Made by a program: the position numbers and the translations under genes. The notes under the pieces are model-generated. The model was not told where the DNA came from and made no database searches. It worked only from the letters and a program-made list of their open reading frames with translations. Positions 1 through 7,597 of a DNA stretch of 64,000 bases are shown here, one piece after another (the first letter of the stretch is position 1; the number at the start of each line of letters is the position of its first letter). The DNA is from Collinsella sp. (lineage in GTDB: Bacteria; Actinomycetota; Coriobacteriia; Coriobacteriales; Coriobacteriaceae), in contig DXLX01000038.1 in NCBI GenBank assembly GCA_019414515.1, forward strand, positions 5,840-69,839. The letters run 5' to 3'.

Positions 1-807
1 AACCAGATAGAAAAGCGCGAGCTGCAGCATGGTGATAAACACGGTGAGCAGCATGGAAGAAAAATGTCCGGCCGAAAGCTTGAACTTCTCGGAGAAGGAG
101 TAGATCTCGCCATCGACAAACGTGCGCCAACCCTCGATCTTAGTGGCCGAGACACCAATGCGCTCGAGCCAATTGATGATGCAATGGGCGACGCGCGTGA
201 CGGTCTTAGGCATGAGCGCGACGGCGAAGATGCCAAGCAAGATGCAGCAGTGTCCACCAAAGCTAAAGACGCACAGCAGCGTCATGTCGCCGTAGCGTTC
301 GGCAAAAAACGGCATACGGGCGAGCAGCAGGATAGCGCCCCAGGCGACCAGGCCAAACTGGTACACGATAAAACGCGTGAATTGCGTGGCGCCGGCCTCG
401 CCCACGTTTTGGCCCGCCTTGGTCAGGCGGTAGATCTGGGCGGGAGTCGAGCCCATCATCATGGGCGTCAGGTTGCCAAAGAAGATGCCACTCGCCTCGA
501 CCGAGATCAGGTCGCGGATGCCGACGGGCGAATTGGGATCGAGCCAGACGGCGATCGCATAGGCCACAATGCCAAAGAACAGGTACATGAACATGCAAAG
601 ACACGCGACAACGAGCCATGACGCCTGGACGCTCGACATAGCGGCCCAGAACTGCCCCATCTGCCCGGTTACCACCAGATAGACGATATAACCTACCAGC
701 ACGACGCCGATAAAGATGGCGCCGCGGCGTGCGCTCTTATTGTCATCTCCGCCCGAGGCCTCAACCTCGACCTGGGGCTTAGACGTATGCTGAGAGGACT
801 CCGTCAT
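1..807 (-). CDS. YbhN/UPF0104-type flippase-like membrane protein (partial)
   Basis: The first 269 codons are present and the 3' end runs off the window. After a short acidic N-terminus there are repeated hydrophobic segments, which I count as about six membrane spans. The stretch around residues 125-150 reads NLTPMMMGSTPAQIYRL, the kind of glycine/proline-rich loop typical of the lysylphosphatidylglycerol-synthase transmembrane (YbhN/UPF0104) family. Members of that family are integral membrane proteins involved in lipid or glycolipid handling, but no substrate can be read from this fragment. The ATG at 805-807 is preceded on the minus strand by AGAAGGAGTCTC, a good ribosome site. The call is by family resemblance only, because the C-terminal half is missing. 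Confidence 0.6.
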   Translation of the reverse strand, partial: MTESSQHTSKPQVEVEASGGDDNKSARRGAIFIGVVLVGYIVYLVVTGQMGQFWAAMSSVQASWLVVACLCMFMYLFFGIVAYAIAVWLDPNSPVGIRDLISVEASGIFFGNLTPMMMGSTPAQIYRLTKAGQNVGEAGATQFTRFIVYQFGLVAWGAILLLARMPFFAERYGDMTLLCVFSFGGHCCILLGIFAVALMPKTVTRVAHCIINWLERIGVSATKIEGWRTFVDGEIYSFSEKFKLSAGHFSSMLLTVFITMLQLALFYLV

Positions 808-912
808 GAGACTCCTTCTAACAGTCAAAATATCTTGGTTATTGTACCCGTAAGGGCCATAGGCAGAACGCAAAGCTCTGGTTCAAACGGGAATTGCAGA
901 CGGTTGTTTGAA

Positions 913-947
913 AATAAAAAACCCGGCCTTCCATGGGAAGCCCGGGT
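913..947 (-). terminator. Terminator after tandem tRNA-Glu genes
   Basis: On the minus strand an imperfect GC-rich stem (CCCGG-CTTCC against GGAAG-CCGGG around CATG) is followed by TTTTTTATTTT. It lies directly downstream of the two tRNA-Glu genes and ends their transcript. Confidence 0.75.
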
Positions 948-957
948 ATCAAATGCG

Positions 958-1034
958 TGGTAGCCCGTACCAGATTCGAACTGGTGATCTCCGCCTTGAG
1001 AGGGCGGCGTCCTAAACCGCTAGACGAACGGGCC
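958..1034 (-). tRNA. tRNA-Glu (anticodon CTC), copy 2 of tandem pair
   Basis: The minus strand folds as a cloverleaf. The acceptor arm is GGCCCGT/ACGGGCT, the anticodon stem CCGCC/GGCGG encloses the loop CTCTCAA (anticodon CTC, reading GAG), and the T arm contains GTTCGAATC. CCA is encoded at the 3' end (958-960). It is identical to the neighbouring copy and lies 22 bp downstream of it in the same transcript. Confidence 0.95.
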
Positions 1035-1056
1035 ATAAGCCTCAGCAGAAAAGAAG

Positions 1057-1133
1057 TGGTAGCCCGTACCAGATTCGAACTGGTGATCTCCGCCTTGAGA
1101 GGGCGGCGTCCTAAACCGCTAGACGAACGGGCC
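1057..1133 (-). tRNA. tRNA-Glu (anticodon CTC), copy 1 of tandem pair
   Basis: This has the same sequence and fold as the copy at 958-1034, with CCA encoded at 1057-1059. It is the promoter-proximal copy, about 35 bp downstream of a strong-looking promoter. The pair probably arose by tandem duplication. Confidence 0.95.
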
Positions 1134-1167
1134 ACATGACATCTGCACTGCCGTGCTGCGAAGAAAT

Positions 1168-1196
1168 ATATTACGGGACAAAAAACGTCAGCGCAA
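1168..1196 (-). promoter_or_regulatory. Promoter for tandem tRNA-Glu genes
   Basis: Read on the minus strand, TTGCGC (1191-1196) and TAATAT (1168-1173) are 17 bp apart, close to the housekeeping sigma consensus. The -10 ends 35 bp before the first tRNA nucleotide. Confidence 0.75.
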
Positions 1197-1260
1197 GAAG
1201 AAATTCCAAATTGCCAAAAAATTGTCGGCAGGTTATGGAACACGCAGGTAAACTGGGTAG

Positions 1261-2655
1261 CTAATTCAAGTTGAGATGGACCAAAAGAGCTTCGCGATCG
1301 TTGGGAATGTTGTCTTCGATCACGGCGTCGAGGGCGGAGTTGAGAAGCTGACCCAGTTCCGGCCCGGGCTTGACTCCGGCACGGATCAGGTCGCCGCCGT
1401 TGATGGAGAGCATCTTGAGCGTATAGGGCTCCCCTGCCTTCAGCAGCTCGTGCGCCATCGCGCGCATCTCCTCAATCGTCTCAACGTAATAGAAGCACGA
1501 CGGGGCCTTGCCAAGTGTGTCGGCACGCTTAAGGTCCATGAGCTCGTCAATCAGGCGGGCCGTGTCGACGCCCTCACCCGAAAGCGCGCGCATCATATTG
1601 AGCAGACAGGATCGCTCGGGACGCAGCGGCTTGTCATGGTATTTGATGAGCAGGCACACGTCGCGCACCAAGTCGTGCGAGAGCGCCAGGCGATCCATAA
1701 TGACGCGCGCCTTCTTGGCGCCGAGCTCGGGATGACCGTAGAAGTGTCCGCTACCGGCATGGTCGACCGTGAAGCACTCGGGCTTGGACACATCGTGCAA
1801 AAACGCCGCCCACATAAGGCTCGACGAGGGCGCGACGCCGTCACACAGCGCGAGCTCCCCCGCCACCGTCAGCACACGGGCAATATGCACGTAGACGTTA
1901 AACGCATGATAGACACTGCGCTGATCAAACCCGCGACCCGCTGCCAACTCGGGCACGGCGGCGCAGATGAGCTCGGGATAGCGGAGCATCGCGTCTCCCC
2001 CATGACCGGTCGAAAGAATGCCCTCGAGCTCAATACCCACACGCTCACGCGCCACGGCATCGAGCAGCGGCGCGCACTCGGCAAGCGCACGCTTGGTCTC
2101 GGGCTCAATCATAAAGTCCAGACGGCAGGCAAAGCGCACCGCACGCAGCATGCGCAGGGCGTCCTCGTTAAAGCGACGCTTGGGATCGCCGACAGCGCGA
2201 ATCAGCTTGCGCTCCAAGTCACCCTGGCCGTCGTAGCGGTCGACAAGCCCGCGCTCGGGATGCCAGGCCATGGCATTGACGGTAAAGTCGCGGCGCACCA
2301 GATCGTCCTCGAGCGAGGCGGCACGCTCCACACTCTGGGGATGACGACCATCGGTGTAAAAGCCATCCAGACGGTACGTGGTGACCTCGATACGCTCGCC
2401 ATCGGAAATAGCCGTGATTCCGCCAAATTTAATGCCCGACTCCACAACCGCGATGCCGGCGGCCTCGAGCGCCGCTTTGGACTCCTGCCACAGGCCGCTA
2501 CAGCACATATCAACATCGTGGCTGGGGTACCCCATCAGGGCGTCGCGCACCCAACCGCCCACGTACCAAGCCTCAAGACCAGCCGCCTCAAGCGCGCGCA
2601 GGACGCGCAGGGACGCATCGGACGGTTGAGTACCGTTGAGCGAAACATTGCACAT
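1261..2655 (-). CDS. cca: CCA-adding tRNA nucleotidyltransferase with HD domain
   Basis: This 464-residue enzyme adds or repairs the 3'-CCA of tRNAs in the cytoplasm. Residues about 32-55 carry the class II nucleotidyltransferase signature VGGWVRDALMG followed by HDVDM, whose two aspartates bind the catalytic metal. The RNA-binding head follows (RRDFTVNAMAWHP, then EDALRMLRAVRFACRL). An HD domain sits near residue 285 (AAFLHDVSKPECF), as in the longer PcnB/CCA type. A class II poly(A) polymerase is the alternative, since the two cannot be separated by motif. The tRNA-Glu genes just downstream already encode CCA, so the role there would be repair. Gene end and tRNA promoter are about 65 bp apart. 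Confidence 0.9.
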   Translation of the reverse strand: MCNVSLNGTQPSDASLRVLRALEAAGLEAWYVGGWVRDALMGYPSHDVDMCCSGLWQESKAALEAAGIAVVESGIKFGGITAISDGERIEVTTYRLDGFYTDGRHPQSVERAASLEDDLVRRDFTVNAMAWHPERGLVDRYDGQGDLERKLIRAVGDPKRRFNEDALRMLRAVRFACRLDFMIEPETKRALAECAPLLDAVARERVGIELEGILSTGHGGDAMLRYPELICAAVPELAAGRGFDQRSVYHAFNVYVHIARVLTVAGELALCDGVAPSSSLMWAAFLHDVSKPECFTVDHAGSGHFYGHPELGAKKARVIMDRLALSHDLVRDVCLLIKYHDKPLRPERSCLLNMMRALSGEGVDTARLIDELMDLKRADTLGKAPSCFYYVETIEEMRAMAHELLKAGEPYTLKMLSINGGDLIRAGVKPGPELGQLLNSALDAVIEDNIPNDREALLVHLNLN

Positions 2656-2749
2656 GCCTATGGCCTCCTGCGACTATCAAATTGGCTATCGATTGCGTCT
2701 GCAAAAAGTCTAGCAAGAAACAGCCTCCACTGCACACGCAAGTCCGATA

Positions 2750-2786
2750 AACAAAAACGCATCCGTCCTAGTCTAAGACGGATGCG
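2750..2786 (-). terminator. Terminator of the pts/fruK operon
   Basis: An 11-bp stem (CGCATCCGTCT/AGGACGGATGCG with a short loop at 2758-2786) is followed on the minus strand by TTTTTGTTT. It lies just past the stop of the distal fruK. Confidence 0.85.
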
Positions 2787-2819
2787 AAATAATCAAACTA
2801 TTCAGACAAGGTGCCGGAA

Positions 2820-3752
2820 CTAGCAGACCTGGCGAACCTCGATGTGCTTCTTATATTCGTCCACCTTGGCAAAATCACCCAGACCGGGGCACTCGACCAC
2901 GTTGGCGCCAGTGGCCATCGAAAGGCGCAGGGCGTCCTCGACGCGCTCGGGGGCGTCGTGCCACACGGACAGGAAGGCAGCGAGCGAGGAATCGCCGGCG
3001 CACACAGTCGACAGCAGCTTGACGTCGAAGGTGCGGTTGGCAAACCAGATATGCTCGCCGTTGGAGAAGTACGCACCGGCGCCACCAAGGGTCAGCAGCA
3101 CGTTCTTGGCGCCCTTGGCGTGCAGCTCGGCCATAGCGCCCTTGACGGACTCGTCGCCACCACCGCTCACCTTGATGCCAAAGATGTCAAGCAGCTCGTC
3201 GTCATTGGGCTTGATCAGCAGTGGCTCCAGAGCAATGAGGTCTGCCAGCTGATGGCTCGAGATATCGAGCACGAACTCGGCGCCCTTTGCCTTCACGCGA
3301 CGCAGGACCTCGGCCAAGAAGCCCTCGGAAGTGTTGGGAGGCAGCGAGCCGCTGATGACCAGGCAGGTCATGTCATCGAGCGAATCGATAAGTTCAAACA
3401 TCTCCTGCTCGTTGGCCTCATTGATGGCGGCACCGGCATTGACCATGTTGTACTCGGTGTCGGGACCGGCGTTGAGGAACACATTGACGCGCGTAATACC
3501 GTCGGTCCACACGGGCTTGACGGGCACGCCCAGGGCCTCGGCGCCCTTAACGATAAACTCACCCGAGAAGCCGGCGAAGAAACCCAGGATCGTGGTGTCG
3601 ACACCATAGTGGTCAAGCGTAAACGAGACGTTGAGGCCCTTGCCGTTGGGCGTGTAGACGGCATTGCGGGTACGCGTGACGGTGTTGGCAGCAAGACCGT
3701 CGCAGGCGATGTTGTAGTCAATGGCGGGATTTGCAGTGAGCGTGTATATCAT
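2820..3752 (-). CDS. fruK: 1-phosphofructokinase (PfkB family), paralogue 1
   Basis: This 310-residue PfkB-family kinase most likely phosphorylates fructose-1-phosphate, the product of the fructose PTS permease encoded nearby, to fructose-1,6-bisphosphate. It opens with MIYTLTANPAIDY, the typical FruK N-terminus, and has the sugar-binding GKGLNVS near residue 40. The catalytic region near residue 250 reads TVCAGDSSLAAF: the catalytic aspartate is kept, but the first glycine of GAGD is cysteine. I chose the ATG at 3752 because AAAGGA lies 8 nt upstream; a start five codons earlier has none. It is the last gene of the ptsH-ptsI-fruK-fruK set and is separated from the other fruK by a hairpin with a U-tract. 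Tagatose-6-phosphate kinase is a less likely alternative. Confidence 0.85.
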   Translation of the reverse strand: MIYTLTANPAIDYNIACDGLAANTVTRTRNAVYTPNGKGLNVSFTLDHYGVDTTILGFFAGFSGEFIVKGAEALGVPVKPVWTDGITRVNVFLNAGPDTEYNMVNAGAAINEANEQEMFELIDSLDDMTCLVISGSLPPNTSEGFLAEVLRRVKAKGAEFVLDISSHQLADLIALEPLLIKPNDDELLDIFGIKVSGGGDESVKGAMAELHAKGAKNVLLTLGGAGAYFSNGEHIWFANRTFDVKLLSTVCAGDSSLAAFLSVWHDAPERVEDALRLSMATGANVVECPGLGDFAKVDEYKKHIEVRQVC

Positions 3753-3881
3753 GAATGTTCCTTTCACGAAGCAACGTGTTAATGAAAGTATATTCCACGC
3801 ATCGGTAAAAGGCTAGGACAACTCGGTGAACGGTGTGGAAGCGATGAAGTACGGCAGGACATCTCTCCCCTATGACGGAAC

Positions 3882-3912
3882 AAAAAGGCGCCCTGGCCGA
3901 AACCGGGGCGCC
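3882..3912 (-). terminator. Terminator between the two fruK genes
   Basis: On the minus strand GGCGCCCC and GGGGCGCC-type arms around GGTTTCGGCCA are followed by TTTTTGTT. It follows the upstream fruK stop by 28 bp. A -10-like TATACT lies further down, before the distal fruK, so that copy may also have its own promoter. Confidence 0.75.
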
Positions 3913-3940
3913 GCATGCGCACGAATATGTCGCGTTTCGA

Positions 3941-4873
3941 TTACTGACGATCGAGCTTGCGGACAGCAACGCGCTTGCTGTACTCGTCAACGTGACCAAA
4001 GTCGCCAATGCCGACGGACTCGGCAACGTTGGCGCCGGTGGCCATAGCGAGCTTCATGGCCTCCTCGACGTTGTCGCGATCCCTGTACCACTTGTGCAGG
4101 AACGCAGCGAGGGTGCAGTCGCCGGCGCAGACGGAAGAGACCAGCTTGATGTTGAACTCACGCTTGGCGTACCAGATGTCCTCGCCGTTGGAGAAGTAAG
4201 CGTCGCCGCGGCTACCACGGGTGAGCAGCACGTTCTGAACGCCAGCGTCGTGAGCCATCTTCATGGCGACACGAACCTCGTCGTCGGTGTCGACCGGCAC
4301 GCCGAAGATGGCCTTCATCTCGTGATGGTTCGGCTTGATGAGCAGCGGCTTCTTGTGAGCGAGCTCCTTGAGCTTGTCGGAGGACAGGTCCAGGACGACG
4401 TCAGCGCCACGAGCCTGAGCGTGCTCCATGACCTGAGCCAGGAAGTCGGGCGTAGCTTTGGGAGGCACGGAGCCGGAGACGATCAGGCACTCGAGATCGC
4501 CCGCGGTGTCCAGGATGTTGTAGAGCTCCTCCTGGTGCTGCGGCGTGATCGGGGCGCCGGGGTTCAGGATGCCGTACTCGTGCTGGCCATCGTTGACGTA
4601 GGTGTTAATGCGCGTGATACCGTCGGTCCAGACCGGGCGGCAGAGGCAACCCAGGTTCATGACCTCCTCGACGATGAACTTGCCCGTGAAGCCAGCGAAG
4701 AAGCCGAGCGCGACGGTGTCGACGCCCATCTTCTTAAAGGCGAAGGACACGTCGAGGCCCTTGCCGTTAGCCGTGTAGCTGGCCGAACCGGTGCGGACGT
4801 TCTCGTCGGGCTCGAGCGGAGAGCTCGAAACCGTCATGTCGACAGCCGGGTTAGCGGTTAGCGTGTAGAACAT
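3941..4873 (-). CDS. fruK: 1-phosphofructokinase (PfkB family), paralogue 2
   Basis: This is a second 310-residue FruK-like kinase, clearly homologous to its neighbour but well diverged. It has MFYTLTANPAVDM at the N-terminus, GKGLDVSFAF near residue 38, SGSVPP in mid-protein and SVCAGDCTLAAF near residue 250, again with cysteine in place of the first glycine of GAGD and the catalytic aspartate kept. AGGGGG lies upstream of the ATG. It is 74 bp downstream of ptsI, across a GC-rich hairpin. Two FruK copies beside one fructose permease suggest either different substrates (for example tagatose- or sorbose-derived phosphates) or different expression; the sequence does not decide this. Confidence 0.82.
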   Translation of the reverse strand: MFYTLTANPAVDMTVSSSPLEPDENVRTGSASYTANGKGLDVSFAFKKMGVDTVALGFFAGFTGKFIVEEVMNLGCLCRPVWTDGITRINTYVNDGQHEYGILNPGAPITPQHQEELYNILDTAGDLECLIVSGSVPPKATPDFLAQVMEHAQARGADVVLDLSSDKLKELAHKKPLLIKPNHHEMKAIFGVPVDTDDEVRVAMKMAHDAGVQNVLLTRGSRGDAYFSNGEDIWYAKREFNIKLVSSVCAGDCTLAAFLHKWYRDRDNVEEAMKLAMATGANVAESVGIGDFGHVDEYSKRVAVRKLDRQ

Positions 4874-4895
4874 TTACAGTACCCCCTGTATATGT

Positions 4896-4937
4896 GAGGG
4901 CCGCGTGGCCGGCCCATTCCAACCACGCGGTTACCTC
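4896..4937 (-). repeat. Hairpin between ptsI and fruK
   Basis: CCGCGTGG (4901-4908) pairs with CCACGCGG (4923-4930), and GAGG with CCTC extends the stem. There is no U-tract, so it is more likely an mRNA-stabilising or processing hairpin than a terminator. Confidence 0.5.
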
Positions 4938-4947
4938 TGATACCAAA

Positions 4948-6651
4948 TTAGCGAGCTGCGGACTCGAGCAGTGCCTTGACCTCGGCGGCGGTGTTGCAGG
5001 CGAGCGCCTTCTCGGCGAGCTCGTCGCACTCGGCCTTGGTCCACTGACTGATGGTCTTACGGGCGCGCAGGATCGACGGAGCACTCATCGAGAACTCCTC
5101 CAGGCCCCAGCTGATCAGCAGCGGCTCGAGCAGCGGATCGGCAGCGGCCTCGCCGCACATACCGACCATGATGCCGGCCTTCACGCCGCTCTCGATGATG
5201 TTCTTGAGCGAGCGGAGCACGGCGGGATAGTAAACCTGGTACAGGTTGGAGATGGTGTCGTTGCCACGGTCGGCGCACATGGTGTAGCCGATCAGGTCGT
5301 TGGTGCCGATGGAGAAGAAGTCGGCGACCTCGGCAAGACGGTCTGCGAGCAGCGAAGCGGCGGGCGTCTCGACCATGATGCCGACCTCGATGTTCTCGTT
5401 GAACTTGCGCCCCTCTTCGGTCAGCTCGGCCTTGCACTGCTCGACGAGCTCCTTGACAGCCAAGACCTCCTCGACGCAGGTGACGAGCGGGATCATGATC
5501 TTGACGTCACCGAAGGCGCTAGCGCGCAGCAGAGCGCGGAGCTGGACCTTGTACTGGTCGGGATTGGCCAAGCAGTAACGCACGGCGCGGAAGCCCATGA
5601 AGGGGTTGTCTTCCTTGACCATATGCAGATACGGAATCTCCTTGTCGCCACCCACATCGAGCGTGCGGATGATGACCGGAGCACCCTTGAGCGCGCTGGC
5701 GACCTTACGGTAGGCGTTGAACTGCTCCTCCTCGGAAGGAAGCTCAGCAGAGTCCATGAACAGGAACTCGGAGCGGAACAGACCGATAGCCTCGGCGTCG
5801 TGATCGAGCGCGTTGGGCACGTCATCGGGGTTACCGATGTTGCAGGCGATGATCTTCTTGATGCCATCAGCAGTCACGGACGGCTTGCCACGGAAGGCCT
5901 CGAGGGCTGCCTTCTCGGCAGCGAAGGCCTCGGCCTTGGCGGTGTAGGCAGCGAGCGTCTCCTCGTCGGGATCGGCCTCGACGATACCCTTGCCGCCGTC
6001 GACGACAACGGTCATGCCGTTGCGCAGTGCGGTGCAGCTGTTGGAGACCGAAAGGACAGCCGGGATCTCGAGGGCTCGCGCAATGATCGCGGAGTGCGAC
6101 GTGCGGCCACCGGTCTCGGTGACGATACCGGCAACGTGGGCCTTATCGATCGTGGCGGTCATGGACGGCGTGAGGTCGTGCACGACAACGACAGTGTTCT
6201 CGGGCAGGACGGAGAGGTCGACGACCTCCTTGCCCAGCAGCTCGGCCAGAATACCGGTGCGGATGTCGGCGATGTCAGCCGCGCGAAGACGGAACATCTC
6301 GTCGTCCATGGACAGGAACATGTTCTCGAACATGGTCGAGGTGTCCATGAGCGCCTGCTCGGCGCAGGTACCGCCGTCAATGGCGGCGTTGATGGCGTCG
6401 GTCATACCCGGGTCCTGAGCCAGGACAATGTGTCCGCTCATGATCTCGGCCTCGGCCTCGCCCACCGTCTCCTTCATGTGGTCGGCCTGAGCCTGGGTCT
6501 TCTCGCAGAAGACCGAAAGAGCGGACTGATAGCGCTCCTTCTCTGCTGCCGAATCAGCAACCTCATGCGGCTCAAACGTCAAGTCGGGATCGACGGCGAC
6601 CATGACGGTGCCGATACCGATGCCCTCGGAAGCGTTGACTCCCTGATACAT
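4948..6651 (-). CDS. ptsI: PTS enzyme I (phosphoenolpyruvate-protein phosphotransferase)
   Basis: This 567-residue cytoplasmic protein takes phosphate from PEP and passes it to HPr, the first step of all PTS sugar uptake. Around residue 185 is GGRTSHSAIIAR with the phosphorylated histidine. The C-terminal PEP-binding barrel shows GLFRSEFLFMD near residue 290, GTNDLIGYTMCADRGN near 450 and MCGEAAADP near 500, where the cysteine is a catalytic residue in this family. I chose the ATG at 6651 (MYQGVNASEGIGIG) because AGAGAGG lies 7 nt upstream; earlier ATGs are too close to it or lack a site. HPr is encoded 130 bp upstream, with a hairpin between that may lower ptsI expression relative to ptsH. 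Confidence 0.95.
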   Translation of the reverse strand: MYQGVNASEGIGIGTVMVAVDPDLTFEPHEVADSAAEKERYQSALSVFCEKTQAQADHMKETVGEAEAEIMSGHIVLAQDPGMTDAINAAIDGGTCAEQALMDTSTMFENMFLSMDDEMFRLRAADIADIRTGILAELLGKEVVDLSVLPENTVVVVHDLTPSMTATIDKAHVAGIVTETGGRTSHSAIIARALEIPAVLSVSNSCTALRNGMTVVVDGGKGIVEADPDEETLAAYTAKAEAFAAEKAALEAFRGKPSVTADGIKKIIACNIGNPDDVPNALDHDAEAIGLFRSEFLFMDSAELPSEEEQFNAYRKVASALKGAPVIIRTLDVGGDKEIPYLHMVKEDNPFMGFRAVRYCLANPDQYKVQLRALLRASAFGDVKIMIPLVTCVEEVLAVKELVEQCKAELTEEGRKFNENIEVGIMVETPAASLLADRLAEVADFFSIGTNDLIGYTMCADRGNDTISNLYQVYYPAVLRSLKNIIESGVKAGIMVGMCGEAAADPLLEPLLISWGLEEFSMSAPSILRARKTISQWTKAECDELAEKALACNTAAEVKALLESAAR

Positions 6652-6701
6652 TCCCATTCCTCTCTCCGTGTCATGTGATAAAGCGTTTTGCCATATCCAT
6701 G

Positions 6702-6739
6702 ACAAAAGAGCGCAGTTACCTTACAACAGGTCACTGCGC
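6702..6739 (-). terminator. Hairpin with U-tract between ptsH and ptsI
   Basis: GCGCAGT and ACTGCGC (6710-6716 and 6733-6739), with ACC/GGT extending inwards, are followed on the minus strand by CTCTTTTGTC. It could be a partial terminator giving more HPr than EI mRNA. Confidence 0.6.
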
Positions 6740-6784
6740 CCCCAAATATGAACTTAGTTGTTCAACATGCGACCCGTTTGAGTT

Positions 6785-7048
6785 CTACTCGCCAAGACCG
6801 CTCTTGATGAGCTCGATGGCAGCAGCCAGAGCCTCGGCCTCGTCAGCGCCGTCACACTTGACCTCGACCTCGGTGCCGCAGGGGATACCAGCAGCCATGA
6901 GGGCCATCGGGGACTTGCCGTTGACCTCCTTCTCGGGGGTGACGACCGTCACGTCACAGGCGTACTTGCCCATGGTGGAGGCGAACAGACCAGCCGGACG
7001 CATGTGCAGACCCTGAGGATTAACGAGGGTAGCCTTCTCAGAAACCAT
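6785..7048 (-). CDS. ptsH: HPr phosphocarrier protein
   Basis: This 87-residue PTS phosphocarrier passes phosphate from EI to the EIIA domains. GLHMRPAG at residues 14-21 has the active histidine, and NGKSPM near residue 44 has the serine that HPr kinase phosphorylates in Gram-positive bacteria. AAGGAG lies upstream of the ATG. A -10-like TAATAT is at 7117-7122 but I see no good -35, so promoter strength is uncertain. It is the first gene of the ptsH-ptsI-fruK-fruK set, and 550 bp of non-coding DNA separate it from the fructose permease gene. Confidence 0.95.
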   Translation of the reverse strand: MVSEKATLVNPQGLHMRPAGLFASTMGKYACDVTVVTPEKEVNGKSPMALMAAGIPCGTEVEVKCDGADEAEALAAAIELIKSGLGE

Positions 7049-7186
7049 AGTTGACTCCTTTTTTGTGTTTAACCCCTGTCATGTATGTGGCAGGAGTCAG
7101 ATTCACGACGTTGTTTATATTAACTCACATCAAACGGTTTTTCATTATGTTTCGGACGAATTGTTGGACAGATGTGTTTGTCGTCC

Positions 7187-7338
7187 GCTTGCTCGCCCAC
7201 AGGGGCCCGTGCGCGGCCTGTGAGATTTCCTGCTCTACAGTCCTGCTCGCACGAAGAGCACATTAAGTGCTCTTCGGCTCGTGCGGAACTCGCGATAAAT
7301 CTCACAGGCCGCGCCCGGCCCCCTGTGGGCGAGCAAGC
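7187..7338. repeat. 152-bp nested palindrome between fruA and ptsH
   Basis: Arms of 42 bp at 7187-7228 and 7297-7338 are complementary apart from a few bases in the middle. Inside is a second perfect hairpin, GAAGAGCAC (7253-7261) and GTGCTCTTC (7267-7275) around ATTAA. Short open frames here exist on both strands but only mirror the palindrome. The 7049-7597 stretch otherwise holds one more inverted repeat, the fruA terminator and the ptsH leader; I see no gene in it. Confidence 0.85.
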
Positions 7339-7442
7339 TGCAGAAACTCGGTCGGTCCAGAGCAATATCGTGCGAACGGAATTCTGGCTAATGATCTGTT
7401 CGCGACAAAGACTCGATAGGTAGCCCCCTCTATGCCCTTTTG

Positions 7443-7513
7443 TAAGTTGCGGTGAAATAGGGACTGAATTTGGGGTTGAATCGTTTAAACAGTCCCTATT
7501 TCACCGCAACTTA
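7443..7513. repeat. Perfect 23-bp inverted repeat with TTGCGGTGAAATAG arms
   Basis: The arms at 7443-7465 and 7491-7513 are exact complements around a 25-nt loop containing GTTTAAAC. The arm core recurs at 41731-41799, so this belongs to a repeat family. Confidence 0.9.
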
Positions 7514-7523
7514 TGGGAGGGAT

Positions 7524-7562
7524 AGAAAAAAGGCGGAGGCCCTGGGGAGGGACTCCGCCTTA
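7524..7562 (-). terminator. Terminator of fruA
   Basis: On the minus strand AAGGCGGAG and CTCCGCCTT pair around TCCCTCCCCAGGGC and are followed by TTTTTTC. It lies 36 bp past the fruA stop. Confidence 0.85.
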
Positions 7563-7597
7563 TATACAGGGGGCGATGTTATTCGCGGGCTGGGGGA

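Noticed and set aside
839..1243. Open frames across the two tRNA-Glu genes
   Set aside because: The predicted peptides repeat RSSSGLGRRPLKAEITSSNL-type sequence, a known artefact of translating tRNA genes.
7120..7423. Open frames on both strands inside the nested palindrome
   Set aside because: Both frames encode matching TGRAR-GEQ-type peptides only because the DNA is palindromic; no ribosome sites or family match.
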